This document shows, one piece after another, positions 17,007 through 28,400 of a stretch of DNA of 64,000 bases (within the stretch, counting starts at the first letter, position 1; each line of letters starts with the position of its first letter). Below the pieces are notes generated by a model. That model did no database searches. It worked only from the letters and a program-made list of their open reading frames with translations, and was not told where the DNA came from. Source of the stretch: Winogradskyella sp. (lineage in GTDB: Bacteria; Bacteroidota; Bacteroidia; Flavobacteriales; Flavobacteriaceae); assembly GCF_013213835.1 (NCBI RefSeq), contig NZ_JABSSU010000007.1, forward strand, positions 124,001-188,000, written 5' to 3'. The position numbers were made by a program, and so were the translations under genes.

Positions 17007-18854
17007 ATGTGTGGAATTGTTGGATATATAGGGCGAAGAGACGCCTACCCAATTATAATTAAAGGACTTCAGCGATTAGAATATCGTGGCTATGATAGTG
17101 CCGGAATTGCATTATATGATGGAAACGATATTAAACTATCAAAAACCAAAGGAAAAGTTTCTGATTTAAAGGAACGTTTAGAAAATGAAATCACTACCGA
17201 CGGAACTCTAGGAATTGGCCACACACGATGGGCTACTCATGGTGTCCCAAATGATGTTAATTCACATCCTCATTATTCCAATTCTGGTGATTTAGTAATT
17301 ATACATAATGGAATCATTGAGAACTATGACTCATTAAGAAAAGAACTTATCAATCGTGGTTACACGTTTAAATCAGATACTGATACCGAAGTCCTTGTAA
17401 ATCTTATCGAGGACGTAAAGAAAAATGAAAATGTTAAACTAGGAAAAGCTGTTCAAATCGCTTTAAACCAAGTGATTGGTGCTTATGCAATTGCTGTATT
17501 TGATAAAAATAAACCAAATGAAATTGTTGTTGCTAGATTAGGAAGTCCTCTTGCTATTGGTGTTGGTGACGATGAATTCTTCATTGCAAGTGATGCTTCA
17601 CCTTTTATTGAATTTACTAAAAATGCTATATATCTTGAGGATGAAGAAATGGCAATAGTGCGCAGAGGAAAAACTGTGAAGGTTAGAAAAATAAAAAATG
17701 ATGACCTTGTTGATCCATATATCCAAGAATTACAATTAAACTTAGAACAGATTGAAAAAGGTGGTTATGACCACTTTATGCTTAAGGAAATATACGAGCA
17801 ACCAGAAGCTATTCAAGATACTTTTAGAGGTCGATTATTGAGTAATGAAGCTATGGTTAAACTAGCCGGTGTTGAAGACAATATGAAAAAGTTTTTGGCC
17901 GCAGACCGAATAATAGTTGTTGCTTGTGGAACATCTTGGCATGCTGGTTTAGTTTCTGAATATATATTTGAAGATCTCGCTCGCATTCCTGTAGAAGTTG
18001 AATACGCATCTGAGTTTAGATATAGAAATCCAGTAATTACAGAAAGAGATATAATCATCGCAATTTCTCAATCAGGAGAAACGGCAGACACTTTAGCAGC
18101 AATAAAACTAGCTAAATCTAGAGGTGCATTTGTATTTGGTGTTTGTAACGTAGTTGGTTCATCTATTGCTAGAGAAGCAGATGCAGGTGCATACACTCAT
18201 GCTGGACCTGAGATTGGAGTGGCTTCTACCAAGGCTTTTACAACACAAATTACTGTACTTACTCTAATGGCATTACGCCTAGCTAGAGCTAAGGGAACTA
18301 TTTCGAGTTCAGAATTTAGACATCACTTAATTGAATTAGAAACAATTCCAAATAAAGTTGAAGTTGCACTGAAATCCGACGCTTACGTTGAAACAATAGC
18401 TGATATCTATAAAGATGCAACTAACTTCTTATATCTAGGTAGAGGATATAATTTCCCTGTAGCCTTGGAAGGAGCTCTAAAATTAAAGGAGATATCTTAC
18501 ATTCACGCTGAAGGATACCCAGCTGCTGAGATGAAACATGGCCCAATTGCTTTAATAGATGAACAAATGCCAGTTGTTGTAATTGCTACAAAAAAAGGAC
18601 ACTACGAAAAAGTAGTGAGTAATATCCAAGAGATTAAATCTAGAAAAGGAAAAATTATTGGAATTGTAACAGAAGGAGATGTTAGTGTTAAAGAATTAGC
18701 GGATCATGTTATAGAAGTTCCTGAGACAATAGAATGTCTCACACCTTTATTAACAACAATACCTTTGCAACTTTTATCTTATCACATAGCTGTTATGTTA
18801 GATAAGAATGTTGATCAACCAAGAAATCTAGCAAAATCTGTAACTGTAGAATAA
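17007..18854 (+). CDS. glmS: Glutamine--fructose-6-phosphate aminotransferase
   Basis: GlmS makes glucosamine-6-phosphate from fructose-6-phosphate and glutamine, the entry to peptidoglycan and LPS amino sugars. The 615-residue protein begins MCGIVGYIG, with Cys2 as the N-terminal nucleophile of the class II glutaminase domain (residues 1-230). Two SIS sugar-isomerase domains follow, with ACGTSWHAG, AISQSGETADT, GVASTKAFTTQ, and LGRGYNFPVALEGALKLKEISYIHAEGYPAAEMKHGP. The C-terminus DQPRNLAKSVTVE is the expected substrate-binding tail. ATG 17007 is fixed by Cys2. A strong terminator follows. There is no sign of a glmS ribozyme upstream, consistent with its restriction to Gram-positive bacteria. 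Confidence 0.99.
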   Translation: MCGIVGYIGRRDAYPIIIKGLQRLEYRGYDSAGIALYDGNDIKLSKTKGKVSDLKERLENEITTDGTLGIGHTRWATHGVPNDVNSHPHYSNSGDLVIIHNGIIENYDSLRKELINRGYTFKSDTDTEVLVNLIEDVKKNENVKLGKAVQIALNQVIGAYAIAVFDKNKPNEIVVARLGSPLAIGVGDDEFFIASDASPFIEFTKNAIYLEDEEMAIVRRGKTVKVRKIKNDDLVDPYIQELQLNLEQIEKGGYDHFMLKEIYEQPEAIQDTFRGRLLSNEAMVKLAGVEDNMKKFLAADRIIVVACGTSWHAGLVSEYIFEDLARIPVEVEYASEFRYRNPVITERDIIIAISQSGETADTLAAIKLAKSRGAFVFGVCNVVGSSIAREADAGAYTHAGPEIGVASTKAFTTQITVLTLMALRLARAKGTISSSEFRHHLIELETIPNKVEVALKSDAYVETIADIYKDATNFLYLGRGYNFPVALEGALKLKEISYIHAEGYPAAEMKHGPIALIDEQMPVVVIATKKGHYEKVVSNIQEIKSRKGKIIGIVTEGDVSVKELADHVIEVPETIECLTPLLTTIPLQLLSYHIAVMLDKNVDQPRNLAKSVTVE

Positions 18855-18889
18855 TTACAGAAGCGTTTCTTGTTAAAAAACCAATTATA

Positions 18890-18936
18890 AGCGCCTATAA
18901 ATTGCATTATTGACAATTTTTAGGCGCTGTTTTTTA
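18890..18936 (+). terminator. Terminator after glmS
   Basis: AGCGCCTATAAATTG (18890-18904) pairs with CAATTTTTAGGCGCT (18914-18928) with one mismatch, followed by GTTTTTT. This is a strong intrinsic terminator. Confidence 0.9.
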
Positions 18937-18945
18937 AAAAAACTC

Positions 18946-18959
18946 TTATGCATGCATAA
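18946..18959. promoter_or_regulatory. 14-bp palindrome upstream of TonB receptor
   Basis: TTATGCATGCATAA is a perfect palindrome, 77 bases upstream of the receptor ATG and just past the glmS terminator. Position and symmetry suit an operator, but no partner regulator is adjacent and the site could be chance in AT-rich DNA. Confidence 0.35.
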
Positions 18960-19036
18960 TTTTCTGAGAATTTGTTACCAACTTATCAGTATAATTATTT
19001 AAATTGGCATTTTGTAATAATAACTAATTCTCTAAC

Positions 19037-21835
19037 ATGAAGACAATCTTAAAGATTTTTGCGTTGTTTTTTTGCGTGGTTTCTTATTCTCAGACCACTG
19101 TAAAAGGAAAAATTACTGATGATAGTGGACTACCTTTACCTGGTGCCAATATTGTGGTAGTTGGAACAACCACTGGTACCGTTTCGGATTTTGACGGTAA
19201 CTATACAATTACGGCAAATCAAGATCCACCATTCTCAATTCGTATTAGCTATACAGGTTTTGAAGCTCAAACAATAGAAATTACAACAAATAACCAAACC
19301 GTCGATGTAATTTTAAAAGAAGGTAATTCTTTAGATGAAGTTGTAATATCAGCGTCTCGTACTCCAGAAAGAATCTTTGAATCACCAGTTACGGTAGAAC
19401 GCTTCGGTTTAAAAGAAATTAAGAACACTGCTTCATCCGATTTCTATGACGGATTAGAAAATCTTAAAGGAGTTGACGTTAACACCAATAGTTTAACTTT
19501 TAAATCTGTCAACACAAGAGGTTTCGCATCATTCGCTAACACAAGATTTATGCAGTTAGTTGATGGTATGGATAATTCAACACCAGCCCTAAACTTCCCT
19601 ATAGGTAATTTGGTTGGTATGACTGAGACAGATGTTTTAAGTGTAGAATTATTACCTGGAGCTGCGTCTGCTCTTTATGGTGCGAATGCGTTTAACGGTA
19701 TTTTATTCATGAGAAGTAAAAATCCATTTGATCACTCTGGTATAAGTGCATACGTGAAAGGTGGTGTAACATCTCAAGAAGCGGCTGGAAATAATGAATA
19801 CACAGACATAGGCGTGAGATTAGCTCATAAATTCAGTGATAAATTCGCTGCTAAGATCAACTTTGGCTATCTTAAGGGTACAGATTGGTATGCTACTAAT
19901 GCAAATGACCGATTTAATAGAGGCTTGACAAGAGAAGACACAAATTATGATGGTATAAACACTTATGGTGATGAGGTATTTACCAACATAAATAATGTTG
20001 CCCAAACCCTTGAAGCCCTTGGATTAGCACCTGCAGGCTCGTCAGCATTAGTGCCATCTGTAGATGTGAGTAGAACCGGTTATGAAGAAAGAGATCTTAC
20101 CAATTACAACGCTGAAAGTGTGAAAGCGGATTGGGGACTTTATTTCAGACCATGGGCAAATGATTTTGAAATCCAATATGTTGGTAAAGTAGGTACAGGT
20201 AATACGATTTATCAAGGTGCTAACCGTTATAATATTAAGAACTTTTTCCAACAGCAACATAAATTAGAAGTAAGAAATGATAATTTCTTTGTAAGAGGTT
20301 ATGTAGTTGCAGATAAGGCTGGTGATTCATACGATATGGTATTTACTGGTATAAATATGAATAGAGCTTGGAAAGATGATCTTACGTGGTTTGGTGAGTA
20401 CGTAGCAAGTTACATTGGTGCTACTCTAGGAGGAGCTGATGATGCTAATGCACATATTGCAGCAAGGCAAGCCGCAGATACTGGCAGGTTCTTGCCAGGT
20501 AGTCAACAATTTCAAAACGCATTTGATAGAATTATTCAAGACCCTGACTTTGCAACGGGATCTAGATTTCAAGATGAGTCTAGATACTATCATGTAGATT
20601 ACAACTACAACTTTGGTGACTTAGTAGATTTTGCAGAAATACAAGTAGGTGGTTCTTACAGAAGATACAGATTAAATTCATCAGGAACCATCTATACGGA
20701 TGTAGATGGACCGATTAATTATTCAGAGGTTGGAATTTATACGCAGTTACAAAGAACTTTAGAGTTAAATGAAAATGTTGAACTAAAATTAACAGGTTCT
20801 TTAAGATACGATAAATCTGAATTATTTGATGGTTTCTTTTCACCAAGACTATCTGCTGGATTTACGATTAACGAAGACCACAATATTAGAGCATCTTTTC
20901 AAACAGGATTTAGAAACCCAACAACTCAAGACTTATATATTGGTTTAGATGTTGGTAGAGCTATACTTGTTGGTGGTGCTTCAGACAACCCTGCTAGAGA
21001 TATTAGAAATTATGACGTTAGTGCTGCAGGTGCTGCTATTTTAGGTTCTTCAAACATCGCGTTCGATGGTACTGCTGCATACAATAACTCGTTCTTAGCA
21101 AGTTCTGTAACTGGTGGAGGTGCATTGGAAGTAGGAAATTCTAGTTTAGTAACACCAGAACAAGTAAGTTCTATAGAAGTAGGTTACCGTGGTAAATTAG
21201 ATAAAGTAATAATAGATGCTTCTGTCTACTATAACAGATATCAAGACTTCTTGGCTAATGAAACTGTAATTGCTCCATTCTATGGTGAAGTTGATCCAGA
21301 TGGAAACGGACAAGTTGATTTAACTAACCCTGATACTCAATTAGCTGCACAAGCTCTTGCTAATGGTGATTTTCAAGCATATCAAACTTACACGAATTCT
21401 GACGAAGAAGTGAATTCTTATGGTGCTGCTATAGGTGTGTCAACTAAAATATTCGATGGTTTTGATTTAAATGCAAACTATACTTACGCAAAATTAGATT
21501 TTGATGTTGCTGCTAACCCAGATTTTAGAACAAACTTTAATACACCAGAACATAAAGTTAAAGTGTCTTTTGGTAAAACTGAACTTTTTGAAAATATTGG
21601 ATTTAATGTTGCTTGGAGATGGAGTGATAATTACTTCTGGGAAGCATCATTTGGTGACGGTGATATACCGGCATTTAATGTCCTAGATGCTCAAGTAAAT
21701 TTTAGAGTACCAAGTATAAAATCCACATTTAAAGTTGGTGCAACAAACTTACTTCAAGATGAATACTTCACTGCATTTGGTACAGGTTTCATAGGATCTC
21801 AATATTATCTGTCTTGGACGATAAATAACTTATAA
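19037..21835 (+). CDS. TonB-dependent receptor with N-terminal carboxypeptidase-like domain
   Basis: This 932-residue outer-membrane receptor has a signal peptide ending at VVSYSQ (about residue 20), then a carboxypeptidase-D regulatory-like domain (VKGKITDDSGLPLPGANIVV, DFDGNYTITA; 23-95), a plug (SLDEVVISASRTPERIFESPVTVERF, about 100-235, with LLPGAASALYGANAFNGILFM) and a beta-barrel closing on YYLSWTINNL. It imports an unidentified substrate with TonB energy. The next gene, 26 bases downstream, is an SGNH-fold lipoprotein, a pairing that suggests the receptor handles an ester-containing or lipid-like compound and the lipoprotein is its surface partner. It is not SusC-like by size, and no SusD follows. 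A palindrome and terminator precede it. Confidence 0.92.
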   Translation: MKTILKIFALFFCVVSYSQTTVKGKITDDSGLPLPGANIVVVGTTTGTVSDFDGNYTITANQDPPFSIRISYTGFEAQTIEITTNNQTVDVILKEGNSLDEVVISASRTPERIFESPVTVERFGLKEIKNTASSDFYDGLENLKGVDVNTNSLTFKSVNTRGFASFANTRFMQLVDGMDNSTPALNFPIGNLVGMTETDVLSVELLPGAASALYGANAFNGILFMRSKNPFDHSGISAYVKGGVTSQEAAGNNEYTDIGVRLAHKFSDKFAAKINFGYLKGTDWYATNANDRFNRGLTREDTNYDGINTYGDEVFTNINNVAQTLEALGLAPAGSSALVPSVDVSRTGYEERDLTNYNAESVKADWGLYFRPWANDFEIQYVGKVGTGNTIYQGANRYNIKNFFQQQHKLEVRNDNFFVRGYVVADKAGDSYDMVFTGINMNRAWKDDLTWFGEYVASYIGATLGGADDANAHIAARQAADTGRFLPGSQQFQNAFDRIIQDPDFATGSRFQDESRYYHVDYNYNFGDLVDFAEIQVGGSYRRYRLNSSGTIYTDVDGPINYSEVGIYTQLQRTLELNENVELKLTGSLRYDKSELFDGFFSPRLSAGFTINEDHNIRASFQTGFRNPTTQDLYIGLDVGRAILVGGASDNPARDIRNYDVSAAGAAILGSSNIAFDGTAAYNNSFLASSVTGGGALEVGNSSLVTPEQVSSIEVGYRGKLDKVIIDASVYYNRYQDFLANETVIAPFYGEVDPDGNGQVDLTNPDTQLAAQALANGDFQAYQTYTNSDEEVNSYGAAIGVSTKIFDGFDLNANYTYAKLDFDVAANPDFRTNFNTPEHKVKVSFGKTELFENIGFNVAWRWSDNYFWEASFGDGDIPAFNVLDAQVNFRVPSIKSTFKVGATNLLQDEYFTAFGTGFIGSQYYLSWTINNL

Positions 21836-21861
21836 TAACTGAAAAAGAAAACATTAGAGTC

Positions 21862-23403
21862 ATGAAAAAAATTAAATATATACTATTATCATTTCTCACC
21901 TTAAGTATTGTTGCTTGTGAGAATGAATTGGTAGAAGACCTAAGAGAAGTTAGAAGTAACACTACTGAAGTTGTATTGCCTGAATTAAATACCGGTTCAG
22001 CAGACTTTTCTAACTATGTTTCAATTGGCCCTTCATTTACTGCTGGTTTTACCGATAATGGCCTATTTATAGCAGCACAAGAAAATTCGTTCCCAAACAT
22101 ATTAGCATCTCAGTTTGCAAATGGCAATGGTGGCTCATTTACACAGCCTCTTATGAATGATAATTTTGGTGGTTTGGCCCTTGGAGGTCAAAGATTAACT
22201 GATCCAAGACTTGTCTTTGGAGGTGCAGGACCAGTTCCACTTGAGTCTGTTATTGGACCAGTAACGGTATCAACTGATCTCGCTTTAAATAATCCTGCAG
22301 GCCCATTCAATAATTATGGAGTCCCTGGTGCTAAAAGTTTTCATTTTCTAGCCCCAGGATATGGTAATATTGGGAATTTAGCACTTGGTCTTGCTAACCC
22401 CTATGCTGTTAGAATGACAGGAGCAACTCCAGATGCTACAATCTTAGAATTAGCAGCTGCTCAAAACCCAAGCTTTTTTACGGCTGATTTAATAGGTGGG
22501 AATGATGTTTTGGGCTATGCAACTTCTGGGGGTGATGCTAATTTAGATCAAATAACGGATCCTAATACTTTTGCTGGTGCGTTTAATGCTATTATTACAA
22601 CACTAACAGCTAATGGTGCTAAAGGTGCTGTAACTAATATTCCTTATGTAACAAGTTTACCATATTTTACAACCGTTCCTCATAATCCTATTCCATTAGA
22701 TGCAGCAACGGCGGCGTTCTTAAATAGTGCTGGAGCCTATGGAGCTTACAATGCTGGTGTTGCGCAGGCATTAGCAGGATTAGTTGCTTTTGGTCAAATC
22801 ACTCAAGAAATAGCGGATGCTGAATTAGCAAAAAGAACAATAACCTTTTCAGCTGGTGAGGGAAACCCAGTAGTAATATTCGATGAAAGCTTAATTGATT
22901 TAACAGGTTTAAATCCAGCTCTAGTAAGTATGAGGCAGGCTACAGCTAATGATTTGGTAGTTTTACCAGCTTCAACAGTTATTGGTACTGAAGCTGTTCC
23001 AGGCGATCCAAATAGTGTTAATGGTGTTGCAGTACCTCTAGCAGATCGCTGGGTACTAACTCCAGAGGAACAAGAAGAAATTGCTACTGCTGTTGATATG
23101 TATAATGCTACTATAGCATCAGTGGCTAGTAGTAATGGATTAGCTTTTGTAGATGTTAACGCTATATTAACTGAAGCTTCTTCGTCAGGTATTCAATTTG
23201 ATGCTTATAACTTAAATACTGATTTGGTTTTTGGTGGACTAGTGAGCTTAGATGGAATTCATTTAACTGCAAGAGGTTATGCCTTAATGGCAAATAGTTT
23301 CTTAGCAGCTATTGATGCCACATATGGGTCTAATTTTGTTGAGTCTGGTAACGTCGCTAAAGCAGGTGATTTTCCAACAAATTACTCACCTGCTCTACAA
23401 TAA
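21862..23403 (+). CDS. SGNH/GDSL-fold lipoprotein
   Basis: The 513-residue protein has a lipoprotein signal with Cys19 in SIVAC. The SGNH hydrolase blocks can be traced: block I is SIGPSFTAGF (54-63), keeping the catalytic Ser58 but with Pro57 where the GDSL motif has Asp; block III is GGND in ADLIGGNDVLGY; block V is SLDGIHLTARGYALMANSF with the Asp-x-x-His pair. A long insertion rich in Ala, Asn and Gly separates blocks III and V. The gene is 26 bases after the TonB receptor and followed by a terminator, so the two form an operon. The active-site set (Ser, Gly, Asn, His) is intact, so esterase activity is plausible, with an unusual first block. Confidence 0.85.
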   Translation: MKKIKYILLSFLTLSIVACENELVEDLREVRSNTTEVVLPELNTGSADFSNYVSIGPSFTAGFTDNGLFIAAQENSFPNILASQFANGNGGSFTQPLMNDNFGGLALGGQRLTDPRLVFGGAGPVPLESVIGPVTVSTDLALNNPAGPFNNYGVPGAKSFHFLAPGYGNIGNLALGLANPYAVRMTGATPDATILELAAAQNPSFFTADLIGGNDVLGYATSGGDANLDQITDPNTFAGAFNAIITTLTANGAKGAVTNIPYVTSLPYFTTVPHNPIPLDAATAAFLNSAGAYGAYNAGVAQALAGLVAFGQITQEIADAELAKRTITFSAGEGNPVVIFDESLIDLTGLNPALVSMRQATANDLVVLPASTVIGTEAVPGDPNSVNGVAVPLADRWVLTPEEQEEIATAVDMYNATIASVASSNGLAFVDVNAILTEASSSGIQFDAYNLNTDLVFGGLVSLDGIHLTARGYALMANSFLAAIDATYGSNFVESGNVAKAGDFPTNYSPALQ

Positions 23404-23424
23404 AAATATCACGATATTAAAATT

Positions 23425-23457
23425 AAAGGCGTGCTTTAAAAAAGCATGCCTTTTTTT
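23425..23457 (+). terminator. Terminator between the SGNH gene and atpD
   Basis: GGCGTGCTT (23428-23436) pairs with AAGCATGCC (23442-23450), one G-T pair, followed by TTTTTTT; the flanking AAA/TTT extends the stem. Confidence 0.88.
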
Positions 23458-23491
23458 ATTTAAAAAAGCAACGATATTTTAAATAAAACTC

Positions 23492-23499
23492 TATCTTTG
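23492..23499 (+). promoter_or_regulatory. atpD -7 element TATCTTTG
   Basis: TATCTTTG is a perfect -7 match, 61 bases upstream of the atpD ATG, giving a leader of about 55 bases. No TTTG stands at -33. Confidence 0.6.
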
Positions 23500-23557
23500 C
23501 AGCGCAAAAATCAAGCTGATTTTTCATATTAAAATATTGCAAAACAAAAACATATAA

Positions 23558-25069
<1,512 letters not shown>

Positions 25070-25074
25070 ACAGC

Positions 25075-25109
25075 TTAAAGCGTAAAGCTTAAAGCATAAA
25101 GCATAAAAA
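25075..25109 (+). repeat. Five tandem TAAAGC-type heptamers between atpD and atpC
   Basis: The spacer consists of TTAAAGC, GTAAAGC, TTAAAGC, ATAAAGC and ATAAAAA in tandem, ending one base before the atpC ATG. Slippage here would change the spacing between atpD and atpC by units of 7. Confidence 0.8.
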
Positions 25110-25110
25110 C

Positions 25111-25386
25111 ATGTACTTAGAAATTGTATCACCAGAAGCAACACTATTTAGCGGAGAAGTAGATTCTATTGCTGTACCTGGAGTAAATGGTGAGTTTGAA
25201 ATGTTAAACAATCACGCACCTATCGTTTCAATTTTAAAAGAAGGAAACGTTAAGATTAAAGGTAACATTCAACTTGAAGAAGAGGTTGAAGATAAGTTTA
25301 CCAAATCTGATAATGGTGTATGGTTAGCCATTAATTCTGGTACAATAGAAATGAAAGACAACAAACTTATTGTATTAGCAGATTAA
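25111..25386 (+). CDS. atpC: ATP synthase F1 subunit epsilon, short form
   Basis: Epsilon links the rotor gamma subunit to the c-ring. The 91-residue protein covers only the N-terminal beta-sandwich: MYLEIVSPEATLFSGEV, VPGVNGEFEMLNNHAPIVSIL and the closing KDNKLIVLAD. The C-terminal helical hairpin, which in E. coli epsilon (about 139 residues) inhibits ATP hydrolysis, is missing. The frame ends cleanly before a terminator, so this is the natural length and is usual in this phylum. Hydrolysis would have to be limited by other means. A residue stretch rich in Glu (EEEVEDKF) forms an insertion in the sandwich. Confidence 0.95.
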   Translation: MYLEIVSPEATLFSGEVDSIAVPGVNGEFEMLNNHAPIVSILKEGNVKIKGNIQLEEEVEDKFTKSDNGVWLAINSGTIEMKDNKLIVLAD

Positions 25387-25417
25387 TACAATAGCAGTTT
25401 TATTTTAATAGACAATT

Positions 25418-25446
25418 AACGCGAAGCTCTCACTTCGCGTTTTTTT
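25418..25446 (+). terminator. Terminator after atpC
   Basis: AACGCGAAG (25418-25426) pairs with CTTCGCGTT (25433-25441) around CTCTCA, followed by TTTTT. It overlaps the 3' end of the converging lipoprotein gene, so it may serve both strands. Confidence 0.9.
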
Positions 25447-28400
25447 ATTTCATTTTTAAAATAGTGAGTTCTTTGTTCGCATTTAAAATCACTAAATGCA
25501 AATGACCACCTATACGCATCTTTTCAATGGCTTTGGCATCATGATTAGTTAGATTAACCAAATCTTGATACATAGATAGGTTATTGTCTCTATTTTTAGT
25601 CAAAATAAAACCTTTAGAAGCATCGTAACGTACCGTTTCAACCTCAGCATCATATATATTACCAACGCCCACAATCTCTTTAACTGAATCGTTATTTAAG
25701 TCTACAAACTCAAAATCTAAAATAGGTCCAAATTGCGCTTCTACAGGTAATGCTTCAAATGAAAAAACGGCTTCACCTTTATTTTCAATATAGAATGAAC
25801 TGAATGATGAAGCTTCTAGATGCAGAGCGGTTTCAATATTATCTTCACCGTAAACATCAATAATATTTGAGTCTGCAAACGCCTTATAAGTTGTTATTTT
25901 ATCCTTTAGAAAAGGGGTTTGTTGCGAAGAGCATTCTTTTCCTCTTACTGGAAACAAATTACCATTAGATTCTTTGCTCAGCGCAATATCGAAACTTTCA
26001 TTATCATCAAAGTAATTGGCATATATATGAAGTGGCTTCTTTTCTGATGGTTTGAATTTATTATTATTCCCAAAATTACCTACAAAATAATCGTCATCAC
26101 CATCATTGTCGTAATCAATGGCCTCTATAGATTGACACCAACCCGATATATCAGATAACGCATTGTTAACCTTAGTGAATTGCCCTTTCTGATTATATAG
26201 CAATGTTACAGGCATCCACTCGCCTACTACAATTAAATCTAAAAATCCGTCAGAATCATAATCCGAAAATACCGCATCGTTTACTAGTCCTAAATCTTTT
26301 AGCCCTTCAGCTTTTTGAGATGTTACATCTGTAAAAAAACCGTCATTATTCTCTAACACAAATGAATTTGGTGTCATTGGATATTTACCCGAAACCAAGC
26401 GTCCACCGACAAATAGGTCTAAATCACCATCATTATCATAATCGCCTGTTGCAATTGCTTTAGTAATTGTAAGCATTTTTGGAAGTTGGCGTTTTGAATA
26501 ATTCCCTTTACCATCATTGATATACAACCTATCCTGAAGCATTACACTATTTTCCTCTTGACTGTAATTACCTGAAGCGACATATACATCTAAATCACCG
26601 TCATTATCTACATCAAAAAAGTGCGCATTATTGTCATTAAATGCCTTATCGTTTTCAAATAGTCTTTCATTACTCTTACTGAAAGTACCATTAGAGTTCT
26701 GAATATATAATTCTGATGGATTACCCATTGTATTACCAATAAACAAATCATCTAATCCATCATTATTAACATCCGCAACTGCTAAAGTATTATCAATTGT
26801 AGATTGCTTTTGTGGCAATAACAACTGTAAATTATAATCGTTAAAAACTACTGCTTTATGCCTGTAATCTATTCCTAAACTTGAAGCCGAAACTTTATCG
26901 AAAATTTGATTGGCTTCAGAATTACTAAAATTATTATCAAATGCTTCAGAATATCTTAAAGTCAAGTTTTGATTTGCCTTTATATTTTCGAGTAATTGTG
27001 TTTTGCCATCATTCCAGTGAATTTTCAAACTATCAATAGCATTTAATTCACCAAGTCCGAAATTGAGTGTAGTTGTTACCGAAGACTGATATCCTCTTGC
27101 AGAATACAGGTCTTTTACTTGCTGTAAATCTGTAGTATAAACTTCTACTCTAGCACCAATACCATTTCTATTTTTCTCTGAACCTTCAAGTGATATCTTT
27201 ATATAATTAGAATCAGAATTATTTCGATATATCGATGCTTTATCTGACTGATTATTCAGAACCAAATCTAAGTCACCATCATTATCAAAATCAGCATAAG
27301 CAGCACCGTTTGAGTTAATTTTAGTACCAAACCCTAATTCCGAAGAACTGTCTTTAAATGTATAGTCCTTATTGTTTGTAAACATGTAATTAGCAAGTTT
27401 CACCGATGGAATTAAATCTAAGGCTTCTTTTAAATTTTGTTCTTTGTCTTGACTTAAATCCTTTGCTAGCATCTGCTTTCTAAAATCTTGGTTAGCGATG
27501 TCTTTTTCGATACCATTAGTTATAAAAATATCGTTATATCCATCATTATTGAAATCTGCAATTAATGGTGCCCAACTCCAATCTGTTTTGGCAATGCCAG
27601 CAAGTTGCCCTATCTCACTAAATGTATTATAGCCATTATTAAGTTGTAACATATTAGACATATACTGATGATGATAACCTCTATTTACCATACGATTAAA
27701 TTTTGCCGTATTCATAGAGGCCATATTTTCTTTACCTCTTTTTCTATCGGCAGCTAGCATATCTAGCACAATAAGGTCGGGCTTTAAATCATTATTAATA
27801 TCTGCAAAATCAGAACCCATACTGTTATTAGAAATGTGTTTGAAGACACTTAAAACCGAGTTGGCAAACGTTCCATCTTGATTATTGATATACAAAACAT
27901 CTGGTTCTATAAAGTCATTAGCCACATAAATATCTGGCCAATTGTCGTTATTAAAATCACCTATGGAGGCACTTAATCCCCAAGCCTTATTAAATGAAAT
28001 TCCCGAAGCTTTAGTAACATCTTTATAAATTCCATCATCATTTCTATACAAACGATCAATATCATCTTTAGTAATACTTGGTAAATCTTGCGGTTGCAGG
28101 TATAAATCTTGATTGGTGTCTAGACTATGATTAACCATATACATATCTAAATCTCCATCTTTATCATAATCAAAGAAATAAGCCTGAGTTGAAAAACTAT
28201 AATCCTTTAAACCGTATTTAAGTGCTTCTTCTTTAAAGGTATTGTCTTTTTGATTGATATATAACTTGTTTTGCCTTGCTTTACGTTGCTTTATTGAACC
28301 CGATTTACAAACATAGATGTCCAACCAACCATCATTATTAATATCTATCATGGTAACACCTGTTGACCAGCCATTTTCGTCAGCTACACCAGCATCCTCT

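Noticed and set aside
25075..25109. CRISPR-like repeats
   Set aside because: The units are 7 bp with no spacers and no cas genes are present.
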